From: Paracoccus gahaiensis
GTDB taxonomy: Bacteria > Pseudomonadota > Alphaproteobacteria > Rhodobacterales > Rhodobacteraceae
NCBI RefSeq assembly: GCF_005048225.1
Contig: NZ_SUNI01000002.1
Location: forward strand, 1 to 64,000
Direction of reading: 5' to 3'
Length of the DNA stretch: 64,000 nt
Numbering within the stretch: the stretch's first letter is position 1; each line of letters opens with the position of its first letter. This document shows positions 26,386 through 37,045 of this stretch, piece after piece. Position numbers and translations under genes: made by a program. The notes beneath the pieces are model-generated. The model ran no database searches. It was not told the DNA's origin and saw nothing but the letters and a program-made list of their open reading frames with translations.

Positions 26386-27408
26386 TTATTCCGACCATGT
26401 GCCCGTGCCCATCAGATTCAGGGCCACCATCTGCTGCCAGCCGCCGTAGCGCAGCGAGTCCGGCCCCCGCAGGACCGGCCCCGCCGCGACCGCCCGGTGA
26501 TAGCCGTCATAGGCGGCGGGATCGTTGAAATGCTGGCGCCGCAGCAGTTCCTCGTGCGATTTGGCGAGGATGTCGGGCAGGAACTTGCCATGCAGCAGCA
26601 CGCCCGACAGGCGCGCATCGCCCGGCCCGTCATAGAGATCGTTCAGCTGCGGCGGCAGCATCGAATGGGTCGAGTTGACATAGACGTGACGCCAGGACCA
26701 GCGCATCAGCGGCAGCTTGTTCACGGTCGGGGCGCGGTCCGGATCACCGGAAAAGAACACCCGATCGCGCACGCCGCCCTGCAGCCAGAGGTTGCGTTTC
26801 GGCAACACCCGCCGTTTTCTCCATGGACCGGCATCGAACCAGGGCAACCGTTCGGTCAGCGCCGCCCCCTCGGGCGCGTCCGCCGTGCCGAGCGGTCCCG
26901 AGGGGTAGAGATCCAGCATCACTGCCCCCATCCCGCGCTGCCCGATGCGGTCCAGATGGGCCACCAGGTCGGGCAGGGGGCGGGTGTCGTGATGGGGATA
27001 GACCAGCAGTTCGTCGGCATCGACGGTCAGGCACCAGTGCCCGTGGCCATGCCGCATCAGCAGCGCGCCCGCCCAGTCCAGTCCGAAGCGCGCCTCGCGA
27101 TAGCTGGCCGTGCAGCGCCACAGCGAGACATCGGGCTGATCCGCCAGATAGCGGTCCGAACCGTCGTCGCTGCCATTGTCGACGATCAGGAACTGCGCGA
27201 CGCCAAGGCGGCGGTAATGGTCCAGAAAGCCCTGCAGATGGGCGATCTCGTTGCGCAGGGTGGCGACTGCCAGCACATCGCCGGGGCGGATCGCGGCGGT
27301 GCGGTCGGCCACCACCGTCAGCGCGCGGCGGGCGCGGATCGCCCGCCAGATCAGCTCACGGCGTTTCCAGCGCAGGCGATAGGCCTGCCACGCGCCGCCC
27401 AGAGTCAC
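26386..27408 (-). CDS. Glycosyltransferase family 2/92-like protein (paralogue)
   Basis: A 340-residue paralogue of the next downstream gene. Shared motifs are ATLRNEIAHLQGFLDHYRRL, IVDNGSDDGSD, GHGHWCLTVDADELLVYPHH, LWLQGGVRDRVFF and LLHGKFLP. It starts at GTG 27408, which overlaps the galE stop as GTGA; the long upstream frame is antisense-free noise within galE. A 99-bp gap separates it from the paralogue. Possibly the two add consecutive residues of the same repeat unit. Confidence 0.85.
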   Translation of the reverse strand: MTLGGAWQAYRLRWKRRELIWRAIRARRALTVVADRTAAIRPGDVLAVATLRNEIAHLQGFLDHYRRLGVAQFLIVDNGSDDGSDRYLADQPDVSLWRCTASYREARFGLDWAGALLMRHGHGHWCLTVDADELLVYPHHDTRPLPDLVAHLDRIGQRGMGAVMLDLYPSGPLGTADAPEGAALTERLPWFDAGPWRKRRVLPKRNLWLQGGVRDRVFFSGDPDRAPTVNKLPLMRWSWRHVYVNSTHSMLPPQLNDLYDGPGDARLSGVLLHGKFLPDILAKSHEELLRRQHFNDPAAYDGYHRAVAAGPVLRGPDSLRYGGWQQMVALNLMGTGTWSE

Positions 27409-28391
27409 GTCCGGTAATCGCCCGTCTGGTGCCAGCGCCAGGCATCCGCGATCATCTGCTTCATGGTGGAGCGGTCCGGGGTCCAGCCCAGATCCGTCTT
27501 GGCGCGCCTGCTGCCGCAGACCAGCTTGACCGCATCGCCGCCGCGCCGGGGCCCGTCGACCATCGGTACCTGCCGGTTGGTGACATGGCGCGTGGCATCC
27601 ACGACCTCGCGGACCGAAAACCCGTCGCCGGTGCCCAGGCAGAAGACCCGGCTGCCCTTGCCCGCCTGCAGCCATTCCAGCCCCTTCACATGGGCATCGA
27701 CCAGATCCATCACATGGACATAGTCGCGGATGCAGGTGCCGTCCTCGGTCGGATAGTCGGTGCCGTGGATGGTCAGCGCCGAACGCTTGCCGTCCACCGC
27801 GTCCAGGATCAGCGGGATCAGATGCGTCTCGGGACGGTGGAACTCGCCCACCTCGCCGTCAGGATCGGCGCCCGCCACGTTGAAATAGCGGAAGATGACG
27901 TGGCGCAGCCCGTGGGCGGCCTCGAAATCGATCAGGATATCCTCGATCGCGCGCTTGGAGGCGCCATAGGCGTTCAGCGGCGCCTGCGGGGTGTCCTCGT
28001 CCAGAACCTCGCCGTCGCGGTCGCCATAGGTGGCGCAGGTCGAGCTGAAGACGAAGTCCAGACAACCCGCCGCCACCGCCGCCTCGATCAGGTTCAGCGA
28101 ACCCGCGACGTTGTTGCGCCAGTATTTCCCCGGCTCGGCCATCGCCTCGCCCACCTGGCTCAGCGCCGCGAAATGCAGCACCGCCACCGGGGCGTGTTCG
28201 GCGAAGGCCGCGTCCAGCGCCGCGCGGTCCATCAGATCCGCCTCGACGACCGGGCCGAACTTGACCGCGTCGCGCCAGCCGGTCGAGAAATTGTCCAGCG
28301 TGACGGGGGTGAACCCCGCCTGCGCCAATGCCTTGCAGGCGTGCGAGCCGATATAGCCCGCACCGCCCGTCACCAATACCTTGCCCGACAT
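27405..28391 (-). CDS. galE: UDP-glucose 4-epimerase
   Basis: A 328-residue extended SDR that interconverts UDP-glucose and UDP-galactose with bound NAD. It shows VLVTGGAGYIGSHACKAL, FAALSQVGEAM, FSSTCATYG and the catalytic YGASKRAIE, and the late ADPDGEVGE and DGTCIRDYVHVMDL motifs typical of GalE. It feeds UDP-Gal to glf. It begins three bases after the galU stop and is coupled to the GT behind it. Confidence 0.96.
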   Translation of the reverse strand: MSGKVLVTGGAGYIGSHACKALAQAGFTPVTLDNFSTGWRDAVKFGPVVEADLMDRAALDAAFAEHAPVAVLHFAALSQVGEAMAEPGKYWRNNVAGSLNLIEAAVAAGCLDFVFSSTCATYGDRDGEVLDEDTPQAPLNAYGASKRAIEDILIDFEAAHGLRHVIFRYFNVAGADPDGEVGEFHRPETHLIPLILDAVDGKRSALTIHGTDYPTEDGTCIRDYVHVMDLVDAHVKGLEWLQAGKGSRVFCLGTGDGFSVREVVDATRHVTNRQVPMVDGPRRGGDAVKLVCGSRRAKTDLGWTPDRSTMKQMIADAWRWHQTGDYRT

Positions 28392-28394
28392 GGT

Positions 28395-29291
28395 TTATTC
28401 GGCCGCCCGACGCATCGCCATGACCTGATGCAGGTAGTCGGCGAACTCGTCCTTCAACTCGTCCCGCTCCAGACCGAAGGCGACGGTGGCCTGCAGGAAG
28501 CCCGCCTTGGATCCGCAATCGAAGCGCTGGCCGCGGAAGCGCAGGCCGAAGACGTCGCGCCCCGCCTGGATTTCCTCGGCGATGGCATCGGTCAGCTGGA
28601 TCTCTCCGCCGGCGCCCTGCTTCAGCTTGTTGAGGTTCTTCATGACCGTCGGCGCCAGGATATAGCGCCCGATCACGGCCAGGTTCGACGGCTGCGTGCC
28701 GGCCTTCGGCTTTTCGACCATGCCCTTGGCGCGGACGATGGCGCCCATGTCCTCGGCCACGTCCAGCACGCCATAGGACGAGGCCTTGTCCGCCGCGACC
28801 TCCATCGTGGCGACCATGCTGCCGCCGGTCTCGCCATAGGCCTCGATCATCTGCTGCAGGCAGGGCGGCTCGCCTTGGATGACGTCATCGGTCAGCACGA
28901 CGGCGAAGGGCTCGTCATCCGACAGCAGGCGGCGCGCGCACCAGACCGCATGGCCCAGGCCAAGGGCCTTGTGCTGGCGGATATAGGCGATGGCGCCCGA
29001 TTCCATATTGGTGGCCCGCAGGATTTCCAGCAATTCTTCCTTGCCGGCCTTCTTGAGGCTTGATTCAAGCTCGTGGGCATGGTCGAAATAATCCTCGAGC
29101 GATCCCTTGCCGCGCGAGGTAACGAAGATGAATTCCTTGATGCCGGCGGCGCGGGCCTCGTCGATGGCATATTGGATCAACGGTTTGTCGACCAGGGACA
29201 GCATTTCTTTCGGAATGCTCTTGGTGGTGGGAAGAAAACGTGTCCCCAAGCCAGCAACTGGAAAAATGGCTTTTGTGACCTTGCGACCCAT
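28395..29291 (-). CDS. galU: UTP--glucose-1-phosphate uridylyltransferase
   Basis: A 298-residue GalU. It makes UDP-glucose, the precursor for UDP-Gal and UDP-Galf. The signature is IFPVAGLGTRFLPTTKSIPK, with MLSLVDKPLIQYAIDEA and VLTDDVIQGEPPCLQQM. First gene of the minus-strand cluster; the 172-bp gap upstream of it (29292-29463) is AT-richer than the surroundings and probably holds the operon promoter. Confidence 0.96.
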   Translation of the reverse strand: MGRKVTKAIFPVAGLGTRFLPTTKSIPKEMLSLVDKPLIQYAIDEARAAGIKEFIFVTSRGKGSLEDYFDHAHELESSLKKAGKEELLEILRATNMESGAIAYIRQHKALGLGHAVWCARRLLSDDEPFAVVLTDDVIQGEPPCLQQMIEAYGETGGSMVATMEVAADKASSYGVLDVAEDMGAIVRAKGMVEKPKAGTQPSNLAVIGRYILAPTVMKNLNKLKQGAGGEIQLTDAIAEEIQAGRDVFGLRFRGQRFDCGSKAGFLQATVAFGLERDELKDEFADYLHQVMAMRRAAE

Positions 29292-29463
29292 GTCGGATAC
29301 CTCTGATGGTTCAGCGGGGATTTTTCCGCCAGCAATGGTACCGATACTCGCGCATCGGCAATGATTTCAGCGCCAGATTATGCCTTAGGCTGTATGACGC
29401 CAAGAGTTTCTGATCATTTATACAAATATTTCATGATGGGACAGATGTGGTGACCTTTTCGGA

Positions 29464-30264
29464 TCAATCCATTCCCATTTCCGCCATCATGCTTTCCAGC
29501 CGGGCGACATCCTCGGGATTGTTCAATTCCCAGAACTGCCGCCCGCGGGCCTCGACCTCGACGCAGAGCACATGGCGACCGCGCTCCAGAAAGCGCAATT
29601 GCTCCAACCCCTCCAGCCGCTCCAGCACGCCCTCGGGCCAAGTCGCGTATTCGGCCAGCGCCCCGGGGCGATAGGCATAGACGCCGACATGGTGAAAGAC
29701 CGGGCTGGGCGCATCGTCCGCGACCGGGCCGGGCACGAAGGGCACCACCTCCTTGGAGAAATAGAGCGCCCGCCCGTCATGGCCGAAGACCGCCGTCGTG
29801 CCGCCGACCCGCCCCGCATGCCGATCGGCAATCAGATCGGCACGCATCCGCCCCGTGCAGCGCAGGACCGGCGTGGCCACCTGCGCATCGGGCGCGGCGC
29901 GCAGACCGGCGACCAGATCCGCGACGAACCAGGCGGGGGTCAGCGGCGCATCGCCCTGCAGGTTGACGACGATCTCGGGCGGGGTAGTCAGGGCGGCCAC
30001 GGCCTCGGCGCAACGCTCGGTGCCGTTGCGGCAGTCGGGGCTGGTCATGGCGACCTCGGCGCCGAAGCCTGCCGCATGATCGCCGATGCGGGCGTCATCG
30101 GTGGCGACGATCACCCGGTCGATGCCCGGCACCGACATGGCCGCGTCCCAGCTGCGCCGAATCAGGCTGCGGGCCTGCCCGCCTGTGCCGCGCAGCTCGA
30201 CCAGCGGCTTGCCGGGATAGCGGGTCGAGGCATGGCGGGCGGGGATCACGATGACGACCGACAC
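29464..30264 (-). CDS. kdsB: 3-deoxy-manno-octulosonate cytidylyltransferase
   Basis: A 266-residue KdsB. It activates Kdo as CMP-Kdo, needed for the LPS inner core and, in group-2 capsule loci, for the Kdo linker of ABC-exported capsules. Motifs are VIPARHASTRYPGKPLVEL at the start, RVIVATDD, NLQGDAPL and HVGVYAYR. It lies between cysQ and galU on the same strand. Its position beside a KpsM-like permease suggests capsule use, although a general LPS role cannot be excluded. Confidence 0.93.
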   Translation of the reverse strand: MSVVIVIPARHASTRYPGKPLVELRGTGGQARSLIRRSWDAAMSVPGIDRVIVATDDARIGDHAAGFGAEVAMTSPDCRNGTERCAEAVAALTTPPEIVVNLQGDAPLTPAWFVADLVAGLRAAPDAQVATPVLRCTGRMRADLIADRHAGRVGGTTAVFGHDGRALYFSKEVVPFVPGPVADDAPSPVFHHVGVYAYRPGALAEYATWPEGVLERLEGLEQLRFLERGRHVLCVEVEARGRQFWELNNPEDVARLESMMAEMGMD

Positions 30265-30268
30265 GGGC

Positions 30269-31066
30269 TCAGCCTTTCTTCAGCAGGACGCCGGGCGCAT
30301 AGGCGATGAAGAACGGGTTCTCGAAGCCGGGCTTGCCATAGGTCAGCGGGCTGTGGTCGTCAAAGCGCACGACCTCTCCGCCGGCGCCGCGCAGGACCGC
30401 ATCGCCTGCCGCCGTGTCCCATTCCATCGTGCGGCCCAAGCGGGGATACAGATCCGCCTCGCCGGTCGCCACCAGGCAGAATTTCAGCGAGCTGCCGGCG
30501 CTGGTCATGTCGCGCACGCCGTAGCGGTCGATATAGGCGTCCGTCGCCGCGTCGCGATGCGATTTCGAGGCCACCACCATCAGCCCGCGATTGTCGGGCG
30601 TGGCATTGACGCCGATGGGCGCCGTCTCGCCGGGCTCGTCGCCGAAGGGGCCCTGCTCCTCGACCGAGCGGCCGTCGGCGGTGGTGTAGAACAGCCGGTT
30701 CTTGGCAGGGGCATAGACGACGCCGCGTAGTGGGATGCCATCCTCGACATAGGCGATGTTCACGGTGAAATCGCCCCGCCGCTGCACGAATTCCTTGGTG
30801 CCGTCCAGCGGGTCCACGATCAGGAAGGTGCGCAGGGTCTGGGTGTGGGTGTCGGCCTGCTCCTCGGTCACCAGCGGGATATCGGGAAATGCCGCGCGCA
30901 GCCCGGCCGAGATCAGCGCATCGGCGGCCTCGTCGGCGGCGGTGACCGGCGAATCATCGGATTTCAGGCGGGTTTCGAAATCCTCGGCGTCATAGATCTG
31001 CATGATCCTGTCGCCCGCCTGCAGGGCCAGGCGCCGCATTTCGGGGATCATTCGGTCAAATTGCAT
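30269..31066 (-). CDS. cysQ: 3'(2'),5'-bisphosphate nucleotidase
   Basis: A 265-residue inositol-monophosphatase-fold enzyme that hydrolyses 3'-phosphoadenosine 5'-phosphate (PAP) to AMP. The metal-binding motifs are SPVTAADEAADALI, VDPLDGTKEFVQRRGDFTV and EWDTAAGDAVLRGAGG. ATG 31066 was chosen because GGAAAGGAAAA lies just upstream; a longer open frame to 31543 is spurious. PAP is the product of PAPS-dependent sulfotransferases, and two of these are encoded in the locus. It sits four bases upstream of kdsB. Confidence 0.93.
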   Translation of the reverse strand: MQFDRMIPEMRRLALQAGDRIMQIYDAEDFETRLKSDDSPVTAADEAADALISAGLRAAFPDIPLVTEEQADTHTQTLRTFLIVDPLDGTKEFVQRRGDFTVNIAYVEDGIPLRGVVYAPAKNRLFYTTADGRSVEEQGPFGDEPGETAPIGVNATPDNRGLMVVASKSHRDAATDAYIDRYGVRDMTSAGSSLKFCLVATGEADLYPRLGRTMEWDTAAGDAVLRGAGGEVVRFDDHSPLTYGKPGFENPFFIAYAPGVLLKKG

Positions 31067-31225
31067 CGGTTTTCCTTTCCCGGCCGGCGGGCTGCGGCCT
31101 GCTGGCGGATTGTGCGAAGGTTCGACACCCCTTATGATAGGACGACAAGGCTTGGGCAAGCGCCGGGCGACCACCTGCCCCGATCCCGGGCAGCAATCTG
31201 TCACCTGAAGCGGAGCGTCGGGAAT

Positions 31226-32047
31226 TTGTTCAAGCAGCGCCATAACCGGAACCTGTTTCAGGCCGCCTTCACCACCTTTGCTCTGATCTATCATCAGACC
31301 GTCTACAATCTGCGGACCGAACATCGGAACGCAGTCGTCGGACTGATCATCACTGTCGTGCAAAGCCTGCTGATGGTCATTGTCTTCCTTGCCGTCTTTC
31401 AGTTGATAGGCATGAGATCCTCTCCGATCCGGGGGGATTTCATGCTGTACATCATGTCGGGCATCTTCCTGTTCATCACCCATGTCCAAGCAGTAGGCGC
31501 CGTGGCCGGCAGCAGTTCGGTCTCGACCGGCATCCTCAAGCACGAGCCGTTGAATGCGGCAATCCTGATTTCCGGGGCAGCGCTAGCGGTTCTCTACCGG
31601 CAATGCATCGCCTGCCTTGCCATTCTCGCCGTCTACTATCTTGCCTTTCAGCCCTTCACCATTTTTGACCCCCTTGGGGCAGGATTGCTGTTTTTGCTGG
31701 TTTGGTTCCTCGGGTGCTGCATCGGGTTGGTTTTTCTTGGAATCCGCCCTTGGTCGCCCCAGGTCAGCGGGGTTTTGACGGCCCTGTACCAGCGGGTGAA
31801 CATGATTTTTTCGGGAAAGATGTTCGTTGCCAATGCAATGCCCAGTTTCATTCTGCCCTGGTTCTCATGGAACCCATTGTTCCATCTGATCGACCAGGAA
31901 CGCGGCTATCTGTTCATCAACTATTCGCCGCACCGCACCTCGCTGCTCTATCCGATGTATTACGCCATCGCGCTTCTGATGATCGGTCTTCTGATCAACT
32001 TCACCACCCGGAAATACGAATCCCTCAGCTGGAGCGCCGCGCAATAG
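31226..32047 (+). CDS. ABC-2 type capsule/polysaccharide export permease (KpsM/RkpT-like)
   Basis: A 273-residue membrane protein that I start at TTG 31226 (Leu-Phe-Lys-Gln...), since GGAG lies about 10 bases upstream and family members begin MFx(H/Q)R. It has six hydrophobic helices, with the conserved DFMLYIMSGIFLFITHVQAV and the late IFSGKMFVANAMPSFILPW segments of capsule exporters. No ATP-binding partner, outer-membrane auxiliary or KpsE-like protein is present in the window. Base composition is somewhat lower in GC than the neighbours. The ATPase may lie elsewhere. Confidence 0.8.
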   Translation: MFKQRHNRNLFQAAFTTFALIYHQTVYNLRTEHRNAVVGLIITVVQSLLMVIVFLAVFQLIGMRSSPIRGDFMLYIMSGIFLFITHVQAVGAVAGSSSVSTGILKHEPLNAAILISGAALAVLYRQCIACLAILAVYYLAFQPFTIFDPLGAGLLFLLVWFLGCCIGLVFLGIRPWSPQVSGVLTALYQRVNMIFSGKMFVANAMPSFILPWFSWNPLFHLIDQERGYLFINYSPHRTSLLYPMYYAIALLMIGLLINFTTRKYESLSWSAAQ

Positions 32048-32109
32048 CGGCGGTGCGCGATCAGGGGCTTTTCAGGGCGCAGATCGGCTGATTTTGCACA
32101 TCGGCAGTG

Positions 32110-32138
32110 CTTGCGGGGCCGAATTGCATCCCTATATA
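32110..32138 (+). promoter_or_regulatory. RpoH (sigma-32)-type heat-shock promoter of dnaK
   Basis: CTTGC at 32110-32114 and CCCTATATA at 32130-32138 are spaced as in alphaproteobacterial RpoH promoters (CTTG, about 17 bases, CYTATNT). They lie about 110 bases upstream of the dnaK ATG. Assignment is by consensus only. Confidence 0.65.
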
Positions 32139-32250
32139 CACCCCCGAAGCGGTCCGAAGCCCTCGGACCGGTTTCCACCCAGGGATCGGGCTGCGGGGGC
32201 CGCAACGGACCCGACGCCTCAAATATCGCCGCAAGAAAGGTTATACTCAC

Positions 32251-34167
<1,917 letters not shown>

Positions 34168-34189
34168 TCGGGGCCGCTTTCCGGAAAGG

Positions 34190-34212
34190 GGCCGGTCCGT
34201 CACGGGCCGGCC
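34190..34212 (+). terminator. Possible attenuating hairpin between dnaK and dnaJ
   Basis: GGCCGG (34190-34195) pairs with CCGGCC (34207-34212) and is followed by TGTTTCG. The short stem and weak T run suggest partial termination or mRNA processing between dnaK and dnaJ, giving more DnaK than DnaJ. Confidence 0.3.
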
Positions 34213-34243
34213 TGTTTCGTGGGACAGCTGAACAGGACGACAC

Positions 34244-35413
34244 ATGAGCAAGCGGTGCTATTACGAAGTGCTCGGGGTCACGCGCGGCGCCGGAGCGGAC
34301 GAGATCAAGAAGGCCTATCGGGTCAAGGCCAAGGAGCTTCACCCCGATCGCAACCAGGATGACGCGACCGCCGAGTCGCGCTTCAAGGAAGTGAACGAGG
34401 CCTATGACTGCCTCAAGGACGACCAGAAGAAATCGGCCTATGACCGCTTCGGCCACGCGGCCTTCGAGGGCGGCATGGGCGGCGGCGGCGGTGCGCGCGG
34501 GGGCCATCCCGGCGATTTCGGCGCGGCCTTCGCGGATGTCTTCGAGGATCTGTTCGGCGACATGATGGGCCGCCGCGGCGCGGCCGGGGGTGGCGGACGG
34601 GCCCGCGCGCAGCGCGGGCAGGACCTGCGCTACAACCTGCAGGTCTCGCTGGAAGAGGCCTATGCGGGCGTGCAGAAGCCGATCACCGTGCGCGGCTCGG
34701 TCGCCTGCGACTCCTGCAGCGGCACCGGCGCCGAGGGCGCGACCCAGCAGCCCGCCGCCTGTCCGACCTGCGCCGGCATGGGCAAGGTGCGCGCGCAGCA
34801 GGGCTTCTTCACCGTCGAGCGGACCTGTCCGACCTGCGGCGGCGCCGGCCAGATCGTCAAGAACCCCTGCAAGGTCTGCCATGGTGCAGGCCGCACCGAG
34901 CATGACCGCGCGCTGTCCGTGAACATCCCCGCCGGGGTCGAGACCGGCACCCGCATCCGTCTGGCCGGCGAGGGCGAGGCGGGCCTGCGCGGCGGCCCGA
35001 CCGGCGATCTCTACATCTTCGTCGAGGTCCGCGAGCACGCCATCTTCCTGCGCGACGGCAAGATGCTGGCCTGTCAGGTGCCGGTCAGCATGGCCACCGC
35101 GGCCCTTGGCGGCGAGGTCGAGGTGCCGACGATCGATGGCGGGCGGGCGCGGGTCAAGGTGCCGGTCGGCAGCCAGACCGGCCGGCAGATGCGCCTGCGC
35201 AACAAGGGCATGCCGCCCCTGCGCCACGGCCCCGGCGCGGGCGGCGATTTTGGCGACATGCTGATCGAGCTGACGGTTGAGACGCCGGTCAACCTCACCC
35301 CCCGCCAGCGCGAGCTGCTGCGCGAATTCGAAGCGGTCAAGGCCGACAACAGCCCGCAATCGGACAGCTTCTTCGACAAGGTGAAAAACTTCTGGGACGG
35401 GATGACCCGCTAG
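34244..35413 (+). CDS. dnaJ: Chaperone protein DnaJ (Hsp40)
   Basis: A 389-residue type I DnaJ. The J domain (residues 1-70) carries the HPD motif at 33-35 that stimulates DnaK ATPase. A Gly-rich linker ([12 protein letters not shown]) follows. The zinc-binding Cys-rich domain has four CxxCxGxG repeats ([32 protein letters not shown]), and the C-terminal substrate domain ends at about 375. It lies 76 bases after dnaK. Confidence 0.98.
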   Translation: MSKRCYYEVLGVTRGAGADEIKKAYRVKAKELHPDRNQDDATAESRFKEVNEAYDCLKDDQKKSAYDRFGHAAFEGGMGGGGGARGGHPGDFGAAFADVFEDLFGDMMGRRGAAGGGGRARAQRGQDLRYNLQVSLEEAYAGVQKPITVRGSVACDSCSGTGAEGATQQPAACPTCAGMGKVRAQQGFFTVERTCPTCGGAGQIVKNPCKVCHGAGRTEHDRALSVNIPAGVETGTRIRLAGEGEAGLRGGPTGDLYIFVEVREHAIFLRDGKMLACQVPVSMATAALGGEVEVPTIDGGRARVKVPVGSQTGRQMRLRNKGMPPLRHGPGAGGDFGDMLIELTVETPVNLTPRQRELLREFEAVKADNSPQSDSFFDKVKNFWDGMTR

Positions 35414-35456
35414 GCGGTTAAGACTTTCTTCAGGGATTCGGGATCATGCTGCGGGC

Positions 35457-36230
35457 ATGGACCCGAATCGTTCCTTTGGCGAAATGCCCCTGCCCCTGTT
35501 CGCCCCGGCCTCCGATGACGTGGCCATGGCGCCTCCCGCCCCGGCGGGCAAGGCCGCGCCCTCCTATCTGGCCGATCACCGGGCCCGCCTGCGGGACCGG
35601 TTCCTGCAGGGCGGCCCGGAGGCCATGCCCGATTACGAGGTGCTGGAACTGCTGTTGTTCCGCGCCATCCCGCGCCAGGACGTCAAGCCTCTGGCCCGCC
35701 GCCTGATCGAGATCTTCGGCGATTTCAACCGCGTGGTCACCGCCCCGCCCGTCCGTTTGCAGGCGGTGGACGGCGTCGGGCAAGCCGTCATCACCGAACT
35801 GAAGATCGTCGAGGCGGCGGCCCGGCGGCTGGCCCGCGCCCGGATCATGCACCGGCCCATCCTGTCCAGCTAGCAGTCGCTGCTGGATTACTGCCACACC
35901 GAGATGGCCCATCGCGAGATCGAGCAGTTCCGCGTGCTGTATCTGGACCGCAAGAACGTCCTGATCGCGGATGAGGAACTGGGCCGCGGCACGGTCGATC
36001 ATGTGCCGGTCTATCCACGCGAGATCATCCGCCGCGCGCTGGAGGTGAACGCCTCGGCGCTGATCCTGGTCCACAACCACCCCTCGGGCGATCCCACGCC
36101 CTCGGACAGCGACATCTCGATGACCGCGCGCATCGCCCAGGCCGCCGACAGCATGGGAATCACCATCCACGACCACCTGATCATCGGCAAATCCCGCGAA
36201 CTCAGCTTCCGCGCAGAGGGTCTGCTGTGA
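35457..36230 (+). pseudogene. radC: RadC family JAB-domain DNA repair protein, interrupted by amber codon
   Basis: The frame from ATG 35457 encodes an N-terminal region with the RadC helix-hairpin-helix (LQAVDGVGQAVITELKIVEA), then meets TAG at 35871-35873 after ILSS. The same frame continues without shift: [20 protein letters not shown] to the JAMM-like metalloprotease motif [19 protein letters not shown], ending at 36230. In homologues the stop position is a Trp, so a single TGG-to-TAG change explains it. All other family motifs are intact. It could be a young pseudogene, a sequencing error, or two separate products (an internal ATG exists at 35904). Confidence 0.85.
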
Positions 36231-36261
36231 TCCCTGCCCGTTCCCGCCCGGGGGGACGCGG

Positions 36262-36284
36262 CGCCATGCAGCCCTTGCATGGCG
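36262..36284 (+). terminator. Hairpin after radC
   Basis: A perfect 9-bp stem, CGCCATGCA (36262-36270) with TGCATGGCG (36276-36284), around the loop GCCCT, 32 bases past the radC stop. No T run follows, so it may be a Rho-assisted terminator or only a stable mRNA end. The rest of 36231-36467 holds the unassigned petA promoter region. Confidence 0.45.
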
Positions 36285-36467
36285 GGGCGGGGGGCCCTGC
36301 GTTGCCGGAATCAGACAGATGGGGCAAGACGCACCGGCCTGCGGCAGCTTATCATCTGGACTGACGGGGAATTGAGGGCTAGAACCGCCTCCGCGAAGGC
36401 TGCGTTCGGACGTGGCCCGGAATGTCGTATCGGCCTGCAGTTTTCGGCCCGAATTGGAGTATGACCC

Positions 36468-37034
36468 GTGTCCCACGCAGATGACCACGTAGGCACCCGG
36501 AGGGATTTCCTCTATTATGCCGCGGCGGGCGCAGGCACGGTGGCCGCAGGGGCCGCCGCCTGGACGCTTGTGAACCAGATGAACCCCTCGGCCGACGTCC
36601 AGGCCCTGGCCTCGATCCAGGTCGACGTCAGCGGCGTGGGCCCGGGATCGCAGATCACCGTGCTGTTCCTGGGCAAGCCCGTGTTCATCCGCCGCCGCAC
36701 GCCTGAGGAAATCGAGGCCGGCCGCGCGGTCGAGCTGAACGAATTGCCCGACCAGAACGCCCAGAACCCCAACCTGCCCGATGTCGCGGCGCCCGCCACC
36801 GATGCGAACCGCGCGCTGGACGAGACCGGCGAATGGCTGGTCCAGATCGGCGTCTGCACCCATCTGGGCTGCGTGCCCATCGGAGACGGCGCCGGCGACT
36901 TCGGCGGCTGGTTCTGCCCCTGCCACGGCAGCCATTACGACACCGCAGGCCGGATCCGCCGGGGCCCCGCGCCCCAGAACATGCACATTCCGCTGGCGTC
37001 GTTCATCAACGACACCACCATCCAGCTGGGTTAA
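36468..37034 (+). CDS. petA: Ubiquinol-cytochrome c reductase Rieske iron-sulfur subunit
   Basis: A 188-residue Rieske protein (fbcF). It carries a Tat-type twin-Arg N-terminus ([15 protein letters not shown], residues 10-24) that is retained as the membrane anchor. The [2Fe-2S] ligands are in CTHLGC (130-135) and CPCHGSH (150-156). It accepts electrons from ubiquinol and passes them to cytochrome c1. Start is GTG 36468 with GGAG 8 bases upstream. First gene of petABC. Confidence 0.97.
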   Translation: MSHADDHVGTRRDFLYYAAAGAGTVAAGAAAWTLVNQMNPSADVQALASIQVDVSGVGPGSQITVLFLGKPVFIRRRTPEEIEAGRAVELNELPDQNAQNPNLPDVAAPATDANRALDETGEWLVQIGVCTHLGCVPIGDGAGDFGGWFCPCHGSHYDTAGRIRRGPAPQNMHIPLASFINDTTIQLG

Positions 37035-37045
37035 GGAGGGTTATC

